Source: Halocaridina rubra
Taxonomy: Eukaryota > Arthropoda > Malacostraca > Decapoda > Atyidae
Direction of reading: 5' to 3'
DNA length: 64,000 nucleotides
NCBI GenBank assembly: GCA_037179515.1
Contig: JAXCGZ010022658.1
Coordinates: 183,501-247,500, forward strand
A program made the translations under genes and the position numbers. Position 1 is the stretch's first letter. The number at the start of each line of letters is the position of its first letter. The notes under the pieces were generated by a model. The model did not search any database. It was not told the DNA's origin and saw only the letters and a list, made by a program, of their open reading frames with translations. This document shows, piece by piece, positions 1-10,809 of this stretch.

Positions 1-1215
1 TGCATTAGTTGAAATACTGATTTACGACAAGCTAAGGGAAGAAATGGTCTTGGATGGGGTGTTGAGACGTCACAATATAAGTCATGATTCTGAATTTTGA
101 AAATTTTCAATCTCTCTTTGTAATTAAGAATTTCTGTGTCAGTGGATTGGCTCTCAGCTATACTGGTTAAATCATGTAAGTCCACTGAGACAGAAGATAC
201 AGGTAATGGTCTGGAAAGACAATCTGCTACAATATTGTCTGCACCCTTGATATGTACAACATCTGATATATACTCGGTAATTAAAGACCAATATCGTTGC
301 TGTCTATCTGACTTGGCTGTATGAGGATTCTTAAATGCAAAAACAAGGGGTTTAGGATCAGTAAATAAAACGGTTTCACGTCCTTCAATTACATGTTTAA
401 ATTTCAGTACAGCCAGATACGCAGCAAGCAGTTCTTGGTCAAAAGTAGAATAACACCTCTGAGTTTCTGATAATTTCTTTGAAAATTCAATAGGGACAAA
501 TATACCATCCTGAATTTGGTGTAACGCAGCTCCAGCTGCCACTTGGGAACAATCAGTCACCAGATGCAGTGGAGAATTACACTTACTAGTGAAATATGCA
601 ATGGTACAAGCATTGTTAAGTGACTCTTTAGCACTTACAAAGGCAGATTCTGCTTCCGAATTCCATACTAGTTCTTTAGATTTAGGTTGTAATCTAATTA
701 ATTCGGTCAAAGGATATACAACATCAGCAAAATGCGGTACCATTTGTCTATAGTAATTGAGCATTCCTATAAACCTACGTAAGGCAGCAGAATCTGCTGG
801 CTTAGGAAAATCAACAATATCTGTCTGTTTATGAGAACCAGGTTTTAAACCATTAGCAGTGATCAAATATCCTAAATATTCTATTTCATTTTTAAAGAAT
901 TCACATTTATCAATAGAAATTTTAAGATTATTAGAGCTTAGGATTTCAAATACTATAGACAAATGTTTCTTGTGCTCTTCTGTATTCTCTGAAAATATCA
1001 GAATATCATCCAGGTAAATAAATACAAAATCAAGGTTTCTAAATAAATTGTCCATCAAATGCTGAAAAGTGGCAGGGGCATTCCGAAGACCATAAGGCAT
1101 ATATAAATATTCAAATAGCCCAAAGGGTGTGGTTACTGCTGTCTTTTCAGCATCTGAAGGATTCATAGGGATCTGGTGATAGGCTTTTAACAAATCAATT
1201 TTACTGAATATCTTT
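1..1215 (-). pseudogene. Ty3/gypsy pol continued: RT palm and RNase H
   Basis: This is the downstream part of the same pol, one frame away from the protease frame and with no start codon of its own. Translating the minus strand gives RT motif A ([12 protein letters not shown]), the palm motif [13 protein letters not shown], and the catalytic YLDD box at about 1000-1020. Next come the connection motif [11 protein letters not shown], an RNase H-like stretch with [10 protein letters not shown] near 425-465, and the end of the domain near 200-330. No stop was found in the segments I translated. Integrase would follow beyond the window edge. Only the frameshift near 1210 visibly disables this copy. 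Confidence 0.82.
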
Positions 1216-1956
1216 TTCTTGTAAAGCTTTATTTAATGACACACTACTAATATGTGGTAAAGGATATTTATCTGGCTTGGTCAAAGTATTAAGTTGCCTA
1301 AAATCACCACATACTCTCCACTCTCCTGGCTTAGGTTTAGAAACTAAATGAATGGGTGAAGCCCAAGGTGATTTAGAGGGTTGTACAATACCCATATCCA
1401 ACAACTGCTTAAATGCTTCCTTGGCAGCAGAATATTTGTCTGGAGCCAACGGACGACATCTAGCAAATGTCGGAGGAGAACTCCCTGTATCTATATAATG
1501 AAAAACATTAGAATTCTTGAAAGAATTATTAGCTGTAAGAGGCTTAACACAGGACAAGAGTGAGGGAAAATCTTGGAACAACTGTTGTACAGAATCAGGT
1601 AAATAGTTCAAATTATTAATCACATAAGAAACATTATGATTTGCAATATCACCTTTTACAGAACATTGTGTTATATTGTCATGTAAAGTTTTATTCTTAC
1701 AATCAATAAACAATCCAAAATTGCAAAGAAAATCATTACCTAATAAAGGTGTACATACATCTGCAACAACAAATGTCCACTTAAATCGACAGCGCAACTG
1801 CCGAATATCAAGGTCAAGAATAATTTCACCATTAACTTTTATTGACTCACCAGTGGCCGTAGAAATATTAACTGCTGTTGGCCTTAATAAAATTTCTGAA
1901 ATATACTTATATGGAATAATGGAGACTGCTGCTCCTGTATCCACAGTGAAGACCAT
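1201..1956 (-). pseudogene. Ty3/gypsy pol: protease and start of reverse transcriptase
   Basis: The frame is open from about 2034. The first in-frame ATG is at 1956, but in life it would be entered from gag by frameshifting. Near residue 6 is the retropepsin active-site motif DTGAAVSIIP. The motif PLLGNDFL further on is the second protease signature. The RT fingers follow: GIVQPSKSPWASPIHLVSK and WRVCGDFRQLN. The frame stops at 1201 just before RT motif A because of a net one-base-type frameshift at about 1205-1215. The rest of RT continues in another frame to the left. The copy is therefore a pseudogene unless the frameshift is a sequencing error. Confidence 0.85.
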
Positions 1957-2042
1957 GTCACTACAACCAATTTTGGCTACAACCTGTAGAAGTGGCAGAA
2001 CAGAAGTGGCCGTAGCTACAATTTTCTCTTCTGTCTGCTTTA

Positions 2043-2861
2043 TTAGTTTTCCGAACTAGGAAAATTCCGTGCGGGTGACGAGGACCTAGACGTTGATGCT
2101 GGGGACGGCGCTCTAGAAGAATCCTTCATCTGGATATTTTGAGACTTATTCGGCCATTGGCACCACGGCTTGCACCATTTAGCCCGAGTTCCATAATATG
2201 AATGGGCACGACAAACTTTTGGACGTAGATTTTGATGGAACGGTAGCACTCCTAGGCCTACAGGTGGATTCTTGGAAATTGATACATACTGGGATGTACT
2301 ACCTTGACGAGAAACTGACGACTGATCAACAACATTGATGGGTTTAGCCCTATTATTATTTTGAGAAAATACCACTAGTTCATCTGCAAGGTTGCCTAAA
2401 GCTGATAAATCCATATTTTGCTGAGAGGCTAAAACTGCTGAAATACTACTGGGAACTGCTTGCAAGAATTTATGTTTCACTAGGTCATCTGTTACTCCTA
2501 CTTTAGAAGCAGTTCTGCGAACTTCTTCAAAATAAACTGAAGGCTTGCCATGCATTACTGTATTACTTATCAAATCATTGAAAAGTTCAGGCTTGGTCTG
2601 TTCAAAAAGATTTGTGAGGTATGCTTTAATTATATCATAGTCTCTCCTATTTAAAGTGTCTTGGGGAACATGTTCTACAACAGTAGGGGGCAAGGCAGAT
2701 AACACATGGACAAATTTTGTTTCACTGGATTTCACATTAGCTAAGCCAAATTGAGCTTCAAGAATAGAAAACCAACCTGAAATGCAGGTGTCCATGAATG
2801 CGGGGGCTTTCACTGCTATGTGCCTGACAGCACTAGACTTATCATCATCAGAATCGGACAT
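2043..2861 (-). CDS. gag-like protein of Ty3/gypsy element
   Basis: This 272-codon frame starts at an ATG (2861-2859) and would encode the particle/nucleic-acid-binding protein of the element. Seen: an acidic start (MSDSDDDKSS), an alpha-helical middle resembling metavirid gag (for example SVYFEEVRR and KHKFLQAVPSS), then a Cys/His cluster with the pattern CRAHSYYGTRAKWCKPWC around residues 217-234. Arthropod gypsy gags often carry a related C-H-C-C pattern at this place. The tail is Ser/Pro/Arg-rich. The frame is unbroken. It overlaps the pol frame by a few bases near 2043-2055, and pol lies in -1 relative to gag, so ribosomal frameshifting is the likely linkage. I see only a weak slippery context (GGAAAAC) there. 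Confidence 0.8.
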   Translation of the reverse strand: MSDSDDDKSSAVRHIAVKAPAFMDTCISGWFSILEAQFGLANVKSSETKFVHVLSALPPTVVEHVPQDTLNRRDYDIIKAYLTNLFEQTKPELFNDLISNTVMHGKPSVYFEEVRRTASKVGVTDDLVKHKFLQAVPSSISAVLASQQNMDLSALGNLADELVVFSQNNNRAKPINVVDQSSVSRQGSTSQYVSISKNPPVGLGVLPFHQNLRPKVCRAHSYYGTRAKWCKPWCQWPNKSQNIQMKDSSRAPSPASTSRSSSPARNFPSSEN

Positions 2862-3006
2862 TGTTTATGACAGCTTATCTTGGAGTACAAATACTGAAAG
2901 AAACCTAGGCCTTGCCTACCGGTATGATGCTGAAGAAATTTTGTCACTTAGGCCTATCTTGTCAATCACAAATATCTTGTCACTCCTATATCTTGTCACT
3001 ATATGG

Positions 3007-3023
3007 TCATTCCGGGGTCACCA
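3007..3023 (-). promoter_or_regulatory. candidate tRNA primer-binding site of the Ty3/gypsy element
   Basis: The minus strand reads TGGTGACCCCGGAATGA about 145 bases upstream of the gag start. A TGG-initial, GACCCCG-containing sequence directly after the 5' LTR is typical of primer-binding sites in arthropod gypsy elements. The tRNA identity was not determined. If correct, the 5' LTR ends just right of 3024. Confidence 0.5.
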
Positions 3024-3027
3024 CTTT

Positions 3028-3533
<506 letters not shown>

Positions 3534-3540
3534 AAACTAA

Positions 3541-3860
3541 AAGTTAAGATTGGATAACTGAGTGACATTGCCCCCATCCATGGCCTTACTGCAATTTAAC
3601 ATCCAGTGTCTCTGAGGAGAGAATTATTGTTCAGTAAGCCATTCCACCCAAATAGAAAACAACAAAAATTTATATTTAAAAGTTCCTTCATATGTCACTA
3701 TTAATCTACATTGAGAGTAAACACAAAAATGTCGGAGTTGCGTTAAGGCTGGATTACCTTCTAAACGCCCCACTGGGGGATCGATCGCGAATCTGTCACT
3801 TCCAAGGTACTTAAATCACTTCACTACCGCGCTTCCGGCTTCCAAACCGTTAAGAATACT
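3541..3860 (-). mobile_element. SINE family A, near full-length copy
   Basis: The reverse complement starts with a tRNA-like head near 3860 that contains a B-box-like GCGATCGATCCCC. It ends with a non-tRNA tail (GATGTTAAATTGCAGTAAGG type) next to the TA array. The whole 300-base unit aligns by eye with the plus-strand copy at 22415-22715, which defines the family. Shorter relatives occur at 24839, 27813, 29489, 32879 and 38405. Confidence 0.7.
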
Positions 3861-4141
3861 GGAACTACACGATAGAATAAAAGAACCAGCTTCCTGCCTC
3901 ATGTTTGTTTCATACATGAAAAGGGCAAAATACCAAAACACGAAAATACAAGATATCTAGAACTGGTAGAGCGGAAGGTACTATAAAATGAAGACAATGT
4001 TTGAAGATGTACCATAAAAATTTACCAACACTTGACGAACGACGCCTCCTCTTCTTCTTCCATGTTCCCTCGTGACACATCTATATGCTTCAAAAACCAA
4101 TACATGAACAAGAACACCACTTCACTAAATTTAAAACATTT

Positions 4142-4459
<318 letters not shown>

Positions 4460-4462
4460 TAT

Positions 4463-4654
4463 TGTTCCGGTTTTACGTCACGGACTCCCTTTTCTACCAA
4501 GGGCTAGGACGGTTACCTTCTTGCGAAGGACTTTTTCTGGCAGATGTAATCGTTACCCAGAGTGCATGCCCTTGCTAACCTCAGACCGTGACGGGGCGCG
4601 AACCCTCGACCTGACGCCTCATAGTCGCGGACGCTACCGCTTGAGCCACTTTGA

Positions 4655-4657
<3 letters not shown>
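4463..4657 (-). mobile_element. SINE family B, copy 1 (tRNA-derived)
   Basis: The reverse complement begins GTGGCTCAAGCGGTAGCGTC, an A-box-like tRNA start. About 40 bases later comes GAGGGTTCGCGCCCCGTC, a B-box. A body follows, ending in a segment that runs TTGGTAGAAAAGGGAGTCCG and on to ACGTAAAACCGG. Total length is about 195 bp, with (TA)n on both sides. Pol III boxes plus four copies in the window support a tRNA-derived SINE and not a tRNA gene. Confidence 0.85.

Positions 4658-4658
<1 letters not shown>

Positions 4659-4740
<82 letters not shown>
4659..4740. repeat. (TA)n microsatellite
   Basis: Pure TA array lying between two minus-strand copies of SINE B. Confidence 0.98.
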
Positions 4741-4745
<5 letters not shown>

Positions 4746-4930
4746 CGGTTTTACGTCGCGAGCTCCCTTTTCTACTAAGGGCTAGGATGGATGCCTTCTT
4801 GCGAAAGACTTGTTTTGGCATGTGTAATCGTTACCCTGGGTGTATGCCCTTACTAACCTCAGTCCGTGACTGGGCGTGAACCCTCGACCTGCCGACACAG
4901 AATCGCGGACGCTACCATTTAGCCACGGAG

Positions 4931-4935
<5 letters not shown>
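4741..4935 (-). mobile_element. SINE family B, copy 2
   Basis: Same 195-bp unit and orientation as the copy at 4463, but more diverged: CCGTGACTGGGCGTGAACCC replaces the usual B-box side, and the anticodon-arm region reads GACACAGAATC. The A-box side is degraded (CATTTAGCCACGGAG on the plus strand). Confidence 0.82.

Positions 4936-5004
<69 letters not shown>
4936..5004. repeat. (TA)n microsatellite
   Basis: TA array with one phase break (ATTATA near 4973) between SINE B copies 2 and 3, which are in opposite orientation. Confidence 0.97.
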
Positions 5005-5568
<564 letters not shown>

Positions 5569-5885
5569 ACCTTTTCTTTTTTTTGTTGGATGTTCACCCT
5601 TGAGGGTGAGCGGACCTTCCACTTGTGGCCCGCAGGTGGGGTGAGATTTTCTTCGGAGTGTACGTGGTATTCGCTCTTGCTGGCGAATGGGCTTTCCTGT
5701 TGGTGAGGAGGTGGGGTGAATTCTTATTGGTGATGATCGGACTTTCCAAATTGGCCCGCAGGTGAGATTGTGCCAAACTGTAAAGATAACGGAGAGCATA
5801 AATATTCAGTTGTGAATTATTAGTTTACATCAAACAACATAAATGAATTCCTGTTTTGGGGGAGAGAGAAAGAGTTATTGCATGG

Positions 5886-8800
5886 CTATCTTGGTGGAGG
5901 GTATTGTCTGATAATATTTGATAGACTGTTCATGTGGTTATTTGTTGCTAGTCTGATGATGGAGCTAGCAACCTGAAGGGCATTTGGGTCTTCGCTAGAT
6001 GTTGCGGGGGCACCAGTTTTCCGTCGAATCTCTGAAAAAGAATCACATTCCAGGATGTAGTGTAGCAGTGGATGTGGTGAGGCTACCTGGCAAAAGGTGC
6101 ATTCCTTGATGATATTCTCTACTATTTGCCAGGTGCACTTGTACCCGAGTCTCAGACGGTACACATTGACCTCAGTGCTTCGTTGAAGGCTCTTCGGCAG
6201 GGTGATACACCGAAGATCAGTGGTGGCTTTGTACCACCAGGTGGAGGGGGAGCCAATGTCTGTGCACAGGTTGTGTTTAGTTATTAAGGTGTTAAGGAGT
6301 GACTTGGTGGCTTTATTTTTAATCTGTTGCATCCCAGGAGACAGAGATATCTGGATTTCTGCTCTGAGAGTGGCTTGTTTGGCGGCTTGATCGGCTTCCT
6401 CATTTCCCTTGATGCCGACGTGGCTGGGAATCCAGGCAAGAGTGATGGCTTTTCCAAGGCTGGTTATCCTGTGGTAGTGGCTGAGGATGGTCGTGATGAT
6501 GCGAATATTGTCTCTGAGGAGTGGCTTCTTGATGGCCTGTAAGGCGCCTTTAGAATCAGAGAGAATAAGGGCATGGTCAGCTTCTTGCTGGATGAAGCAG
6601 TCAAGGGCGTTGGCTATGGCCACAAGCTCAGTCTGGAGCGATGAGCAGGAGTTTGACAGTCTCCAGGATAGGACGTGGTTTCCAGTGATGAAGGCGGCGG
6701 CTGAGGCTCCAGTATCTTGGTTTACTGAACCGTCAGTGTAGTAGACTTGAGAGTTTGGCCTGCTCCAGCTCTGTATTTTGTCCGTATATATGTTTTTAAG
6801 GACAACCGGGTTTACCAAGCTTTTGGGGTTGTCAGGGAGCTCGATCTTTATATCGAGTGGTTGGTCATTCCATGGGGGTGGGCATCTGTATTCAGGAAGC
6901 GGTGTGTCTTGTATCTTGGCTAGGATGCTCTCTCTGACTGGCAGTGCTTGCAGGCTAGCGCAGACCTTGGCTGCCCAGGTTCTAGGATGGTGGTTGGGCT
7001 GGCGATTGAGGGCTAGATGGAGATTTGTGCCAGCTAGGCATTTATGTTGGGCAGTGGTGGTTTTGGCCACAAGGAGGGTCAGTCTTTGCTGAGCTCTGAG
7101 TTTAAGTGGAAGGAGTCCCGATTCCATCTGGAGGTTTTCTCTCTTGGTCCACATGGGGGCTCCTAGCATGGTACGTGTGGCGTTGTTTTGAATTACTTCT
7201 ATTTTGTCCCACTGTCGGTCTTTTAGTAGCCAGAGTGTGGAACAAGCATAGTCAATGAGGCTGTGTATGGCTTGTACATAAAAGGTTCTGAGGACATTAA
7301 ATGATGCACCATCGTAGAGGCCCGACATCCGACGAAGGATCGCTTGTCGCTGGCTACACCTGTCGCGCAAGTATTGAATTTCTGGTCCAAAGGTTAGTCC
7401 TTGGTCGATGATTACACCCAGGTATTGGTGTTTGGTAACCCAGTCCACAGGTTCATTACCTATGACCAGATTAGTGTCTGGTCTCCACTGGTGGATGGGA
7501 AGGGCCTTGGTTTTGCGGGCATTGATTCTTACTCCAAGGGAGATGGAGGCTCGGTGAATCTTGGTGAGGCAGCGCTGTGTCTTGTTAGAGTTTCTGTGTC
7601 CTATTGTGACAAGGGCAAAGTCGTCCGCATAGTTGAAGAGTTTGGCTCCATGCGGTAGTGCGATGTGCATGAGTTTTTCCATGAGACAATTAAATAGGAA
7701 GGGGCTAAGGATTCCACCTTGGGGGGTCCCATTTTCGTGGTTTTTGTAGGTGGAGTAGTGCCCATCTACTTTGACTCGTGCACTACGATTTTGTAGACTC
7801 TGCTTGATCCACGAGAGAAGGTTACCTTTGATCTGCTTGGATACGAGAGCAGAGAGTATTGCCGGCACATTGGCTAGTTCAAAGGCCTTCTCTAGGTCTA
7901 GAAAAACAATGTAACCACGGCTGTTGTTGAGAAATGATAGCATGGAGGCTATGCATTCTGAGGTGCCTAAGCCAGGCTGGTAGGCAAACATGTTTTCTGG
8001 GAAGGGTGGGCATTTCCAGCGGACTCTGTTAAGTACCATCTTTTCTGCCGTCTTGCTCAGGCAGCTTAGGAGGGAGATGGGGCGAGGGTTGTCAGGGTCC
8101 TGTGGTTTTGGGATGGGCTGAATGTCTGCTCTGTTCCATGAGGCTGGTCTGATTCTTCGTGTGTATGTCAAATTGATCAGAGAGAGTAGAGCAAGCTCCC
8201 CTTGGGGCCCCATTTTTTGGATCATTGTGTATGTTATTCTGTCGGCACCTGGGGCTGTGTTCTTAGAGCTTTTGCTTACTCTTAGTAGCTCAGTCAGGGA
8301 GAATGGAGCATCTGTTTCATCTTCAGTGTTGATGGCCTCTTCTATTTCTTCCCATCTTGCAGTGGTGAGGTCCTGGAGTGTTGCTCTGGTGGTGATGGGG
8401 AGCTGGTTAGAGCTTGCTCTATCCGCGAATTTGATGGCGAGTTCTTCTGCTGCCCTGCTAGGATCCCTGTGGGGGGTGATTTTAGGAGGTTTTCCTTTAG
8501 CAAAGGAGTTGATGCTCCTCCACATCTGGCCCACAGAGGTGTGAGCATCTAGGTTGGAACACCACTCTAGCCATTTATTCCTCTTGATGTTGCGAGTCTC
8601 TTCATGGACATGTTGTTTGACTGCCTGGAGAGTGCGGTAGGAGTCTTCAGTGCGACGTTTCCTGTGCATTTTCCGAATGACGTTGAGCCGGTGGTTGAGT
8701 TCTTTAACTCTGTCACAGTAATACCATCTGTCCCGATGAGTGGTGTGTTGTGGTTTGCAGAGGGGTATGGAGGAGTTTGCTGCAGCTTGCAGGGCATTGA

Positions 8801-9587
8801 CTAGCTCGGCCTCTGCTTGGTCGATGTCTTCAGATGGTACGTAGGCTGAAAACCAATTGCTGAGGTGCTCCTGGAATCGGCCCCAGTCGGCCTTCTTGAA
8901 ATTCCATCGAGGGGGAGGAGCAGGGATTTGGAAGATTTCAGGAATTGGCAGTGTGAGATGGATCCCATAGTGGTCGCTTGTGACCAGGGGATGAACTCTC
9001 CATGTGGCATCCTGCTTTAGGGAATTGGAGACAAAGGTGAGGTCCAGTATTCCACCTCTGTCGTGTGTTGGCTCATGATCGTTGAGCAGGGAGACATCTT
9101 CTTGGTCATTCAGCAGGCTCATGATGTGTCTGCCTGCAGCACAGGGGCGCTCATACCTGAATCTTGGGTGGTGCGCGTTGAAGTCGCCTCCTATTACCAA
9201 GTCACGATGACTGGTTAGCCCGAAGAGGGTAGTCAGGTCTAAGCTACCTTTCCGTGGTCTGTAAATGTTGTACAGGTCTATGCAGCTGCCTTGAAGTTGG
9301 ATGTTAACAACGAGGACGTCGACATCTTCGCCACAGCAGACCGGTCGGGTTATTTCCTTTGCTAATAGGTTTTTCCTGATGAAGGTGGCGCTGCCTCTGT
9401 TCTCCCCTGGAGACCAGTGCTGGTAGAATCCATTGTATCCTGAGATTTTTGGAGGGTGTTGCTCTGTGCACAGGGTTTCTTGAACCATGATGACATCAAT
9501 GTTGTCAGTCTTGGCTATGCCTTCAAGATGTTGTACCTTGTGTCTGAGACCCTGGGCGTTCCAGTGTAGGATCCCGAGATTAGACAT
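5886..9587 (-). CDS. I-clade LINE ORF2: endonuclease, reverse transcriptase, RNase H
   Basis: An intact frame of 1,233 residues from the ATG at 9587. It would nick target DNA and copy the element RNA. APE-type endonuclease motifs in order: GILHWNAQG, MVQETL, GGDFNAHH, GILDLTFVS and SDHYGIH. The RT follows: KNTAPGADRITY, RPISLLSCLSK, VFLDLEKAFE, NGTPQGGILSPFLF and the catalytic NYADDFAL. RNase H: YTDGSVNQDTG, LQTELVAIANAL, LILSDSKGALQ and WIPSHVGIKGNEEAD, with all acidic residues present. A Cys/His cluster (CTFCQVASPHPLLHYILEC) closes the protein. The same frame is open to an ATG at 9674, but the 9587 ATG overlaps the ORF1 stop (ATGTCTAA) and sits just before the endonuclease, so I chose it. 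No disabling change was seen. Confidence 0.92.
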   Translation of the reverse strand: MSNLGILHWNAQGLRHKVQHLEGIAKTDNIDVIMVQETLCTEQHPPKISGYNGFYQHWSPGENRGSATFIRKNLLAKEITRPVCCGEDVDVLVVNIQLQGSCIDLYNIYRPRKGSLDLTTLFGLTSHRDLVIGGDFNAHHPRFRYERPCAAGRHIMSLLNDQEDVSLLNDHEPTHDRGGILDLTFVSNSLKQDATWRVHPLVTSDHYGIHLTLPIPEIFQIPAPPPRWNFKKADWGRFQEHLSNWFSAYVPSEDIDQAEAELVNALQAAANSSIPLCKPQHTTHRDRWYYCDRVKELNHRLNVIRKMHRKRRTEDSYRTLQAVKQHVHEETRNIKRNKWLEWCSNLDAHTSVGQMWRSINSFAKGKPPKITPHRDPSRAAEELAIKFADRASSNQLPITTRATLQDLTTARWEEIEEAINTEDETDAPFSLTELLRVSKSSKNTAPGADRITYTMIQKMGPQGELALLSLINLTYTRRIRPASWNRADIQPIPKPQDPDNPRPISLLSCLSKTAEKMVLNRVRWKCPPFPENMFAYQPGLGTSECIASMLSFLNNSRGYIVFLDLEKAFELANVPAILSALVSKQIKGNLLSWIKQSLQNRSARVKVDGHYSTYKNHENGTPQGGILSPFLFNCLMEKLMHIALPHGAKLFNYADDFALVTIGHRNSNKTQRCLTKIHRASISLGVRINARKTKALPIHQWRPDTNLVIGNEPVDWVTKHQYLGVIIDQGLTFGPEIQYLRDRCSQRQAILRRMSGLYDGASFNVLRTFYVQAIHSLIDYACSTLWLLKDRQWDKIEVIQNNATRTMLGAPMWTKRENLQMESGLLPLKLRAQQRLTLLVAKTTTAQHKCLAGTNLHLALNRQPNHHPRTWAAKVCASLQALPVRESILAKIQDTPLPEYRCPPPWNDQPLDIKIELPDNPKSLVNPVVLKNIYTDKIQSWSRPNSQVYYTDGSVNQDTGASAAAFITGNHVLSWRLSNSCSSLQTELVAIANALDCFIQQEADHALILSDSKGALQAIKKPLLRDNIRIITTILSHYHRITSLGKAITLAWIPSHVGIKGNEEADQAAKQATLRAEIQISLSPGMQQIKNKATKSLLNTLITKHNLCTDIGSPSTWWYKATTDLRCITLPKSLQRSTEVNVYRLRLGYKCTWQIVENIIKECTFCQVASPHPLLHYILECDSFSEIRRKTGAPATSSEDPNALQVASSIIRLATNNHMNSLSNIIRQYPPPR

Positions 9588-10797
9588 CTTGATGATTTGA
9601 GGAGGTGGAGGTGGTAGGAGTGGTGGGTTGTTGAGGCTGCTGGTGGGTTCTGGAGACGAGGGCGTTGGCGACAACGGAGTGGGCTACTTCGACGACTTGA
9701 TTGTAGGCATCTTGGGTGGTGGCTCTGGTATCGAGGAGTCGGACGGCTGCCTGTACGGCTTGAATGAGAAGGTTGGTGAGCTCGTTTACTGTGAAGAGGG
9801 TTTGCTGTTTGGAAGAGGAGGCAGAGGAAGGTGTCTGGATAGGCTGTTTAGGTATGGGGGTGTGGGAGTTTTGTCTAGGGTCCCTGGACCTAGTGTGGTG
9901 AGTGGGTGTGTGTGTGGTCTGAGTGTTACGTGTGACTGCATTGTGTGTTTGGGTGTTGCGTGGGGTGGAGGTGTTGGTGTGAGTGTTGCGTGTGGGGTTG
10001 ATGGGAGTGTGAGTGTTGTTTGGGGGGATGGTAGGAGTGTGAGTGTTGTGTGATGGGGTGGATGGAGTTGGTGTGGGGGAGGGAGCTGTAGGAGGTGTGA
10101 TCTGTGTGTTAGGAGCTGGGTTGGTGTAGTGTGGTGGGTTTTGGTTGGGGAGGTTAGGTGTGAGTGGGGCAGGAGGGGGCATTTGCCAAGGATTGGAGGT
10201 GGGGGGAGGAGCTGGGGTGAAGTTGGGGGTGGTGTGATTGGTGACAGGGGCAGAAGGAGAGGTTCTTTGAGGAATCCTCTTCAGCCTTTCTGGGCAGCGG
10301 TTGTTCCATGCGTGATGGTTCCCTTTGCAGTTCGGGCACTTGGCAACTGTTGCTTCTTTTGCCTTGAATTTTGTAAGGCAGCGGTCGGTGGAGTGTTTCC
10401 CACTGCAGATTCCACATCTCTCTGGGAAATGGCAAGTATTCCTGTGGTGCCCAAATCTTTGGCACCGGAAACATCTTAGGGGTTCTGGGGTGTACTCTCT
10501 TATGTAGAACTTGCCCCAGATGCCGAGGTTTACTTGTGAAGGGGGTGGACCACAGATGTGGACCAGAACCTGCTTTGATGGAACGGTTTGGCCCTCTATT
10601 TTGGAGGAGCAACGTGAGGCAGCCGTAATGTACGTTTGCTTGGTCAGAAGGTCAACTGACCAAGCAACAGGGAAGCCAATGACTATGTATTTTCTTATTT
10701 TTAGTGCAGGGTTCAACTCTATCAAGTGTGGTGAGCCTAGGCTGCGGATCTTCTTTGCGGCTTCTGCTGAGGCTGGGTGGATAATGAAGTCACCCTG
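9580..10797 (-). CDS. I-clade LINE ORF1, 5'-truncated: nucleic-acid-binding protein
   Basis: The frame is open from the insertion edge (about 10797) with no ATG, so the N-terminus is missing. The first residues (GDFIIHPASAEAAKK) are gag-like. Three CCHC-type zinc knuckles follow around 10350-10500: CFRCQRFGHHRNTC, CGICSGKHSTDRC and CPNCKGNHHAWNNRC. This is the usual arrangement of I/Jockey ORF1 proteins that package element RNA. The C-terminal half is a long Pro/Thr/Asn/His-rich region with repeated NTHTP and RNTQT units (about 9850-10130), which makes the plus strand very G-rich. The stop overlaps the ORF2 ATG by eight bases, suggesting coupled termination and reinitiation. Confidence 0.85.
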   Translation of the reverse strand, partial: QGDFIIHPASAEAAKKIRSLGSPHLIELNPALKIRKYIVIGFPVAWSVDLLTKQTYITAASRCSSKIEGQTVPSKQVLVHICGPPPSQVNLGIWGKFYIREYTPEPLRCFRCQRFGHHRNTCHFPERCGICSGKHSTDRCLTKFKAKEATVAKCPNCKGNHHAWNNRCPERLKRIPQRTSPSAPVTNHTTPNFTPAPPPTSNPWQMPPPAPLTPNLPNQNPPHYTNPAPNTQITPPTAPSPTPTPSTPSHNTHTPTIPPNNTHTPINPTRNTHTNTSTPRNTQTHNAVTRNTQTTHTPTHHTRSRDPRQNSHTPIPKQPIQTPSSASSSKQQTLFTVNELTNLLIQAVQAAVRLLDTRATTQDAYNQVVEVAHSVVANALVSRTHQQPQQPTTPTTSTSSNHQDV

Positions 10798-10809
10798 TAC
10801 GTTAGGCTT
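10798..10809 (+). repeat. right target-site duplication of the I-clade LINE insertion
   Basis: TACGTTAGGCTT, partner of 5558-5568. The SGNH-domain coding of the host CR1-like element resumes directly after it. Confidence 0.65.

Larger units (their letters stand above)
1..3027 (-). mobile_element. Ty3/gypsy-like LTR retrotransposon, cut by window edge
   Basis: Read on the minus strand, the order is candidate primer-binding site, gag-like ORF, aspartic protease, reverse transcriptase and RNase H, which is the Ty3/gypsy order. The gag frame ends at 2043. The pol frame opens right after a stop overlapping the gag 3' end, in the -1 frame. RNase H runs off the left edge, so integrase and the 3' LTR are not visible. 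A frameshift near 1205-1215 breaks the pol frame. The 5' LTR would lie right of 3027 but I cannot set its ends. Confidence 0.88.
5569..10797 (-). mobile_element. I-clade non-LTR retrotransposon, 5'-truncated
   Basis: A minus-strand LINE with ORF1 (zinc knuckles), ORF2 (endonuclease, RT, RNase H), a short 3' UTR (5585-5885) and an A-rich tail at the left end. Near-identical 11-12-bp duplications flank it. The 5' end starts inside ORF1, the usual result of incomplete target-primed reverse transcription. A C-terminal RNase H points to the I group (I/Nimb-like, or a related RNase H-bearing clade). The 3' UTR holds two related GGCCCGCAGGTG-containing segments (about 5620 and 5753). Confidence 0.88.

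Noticed and set aside
1676..2059. Plus-strand ORF of 127 codons
   Set aside because: Antisense shadow of the gypsy protease/RT frame.
9628..10053. Plus-strand Gly/Val-rich ORF of 141 codons
   Set aside because: Antisense shadow of the repetitive Pro/Thr region of the I-clade ORF1.
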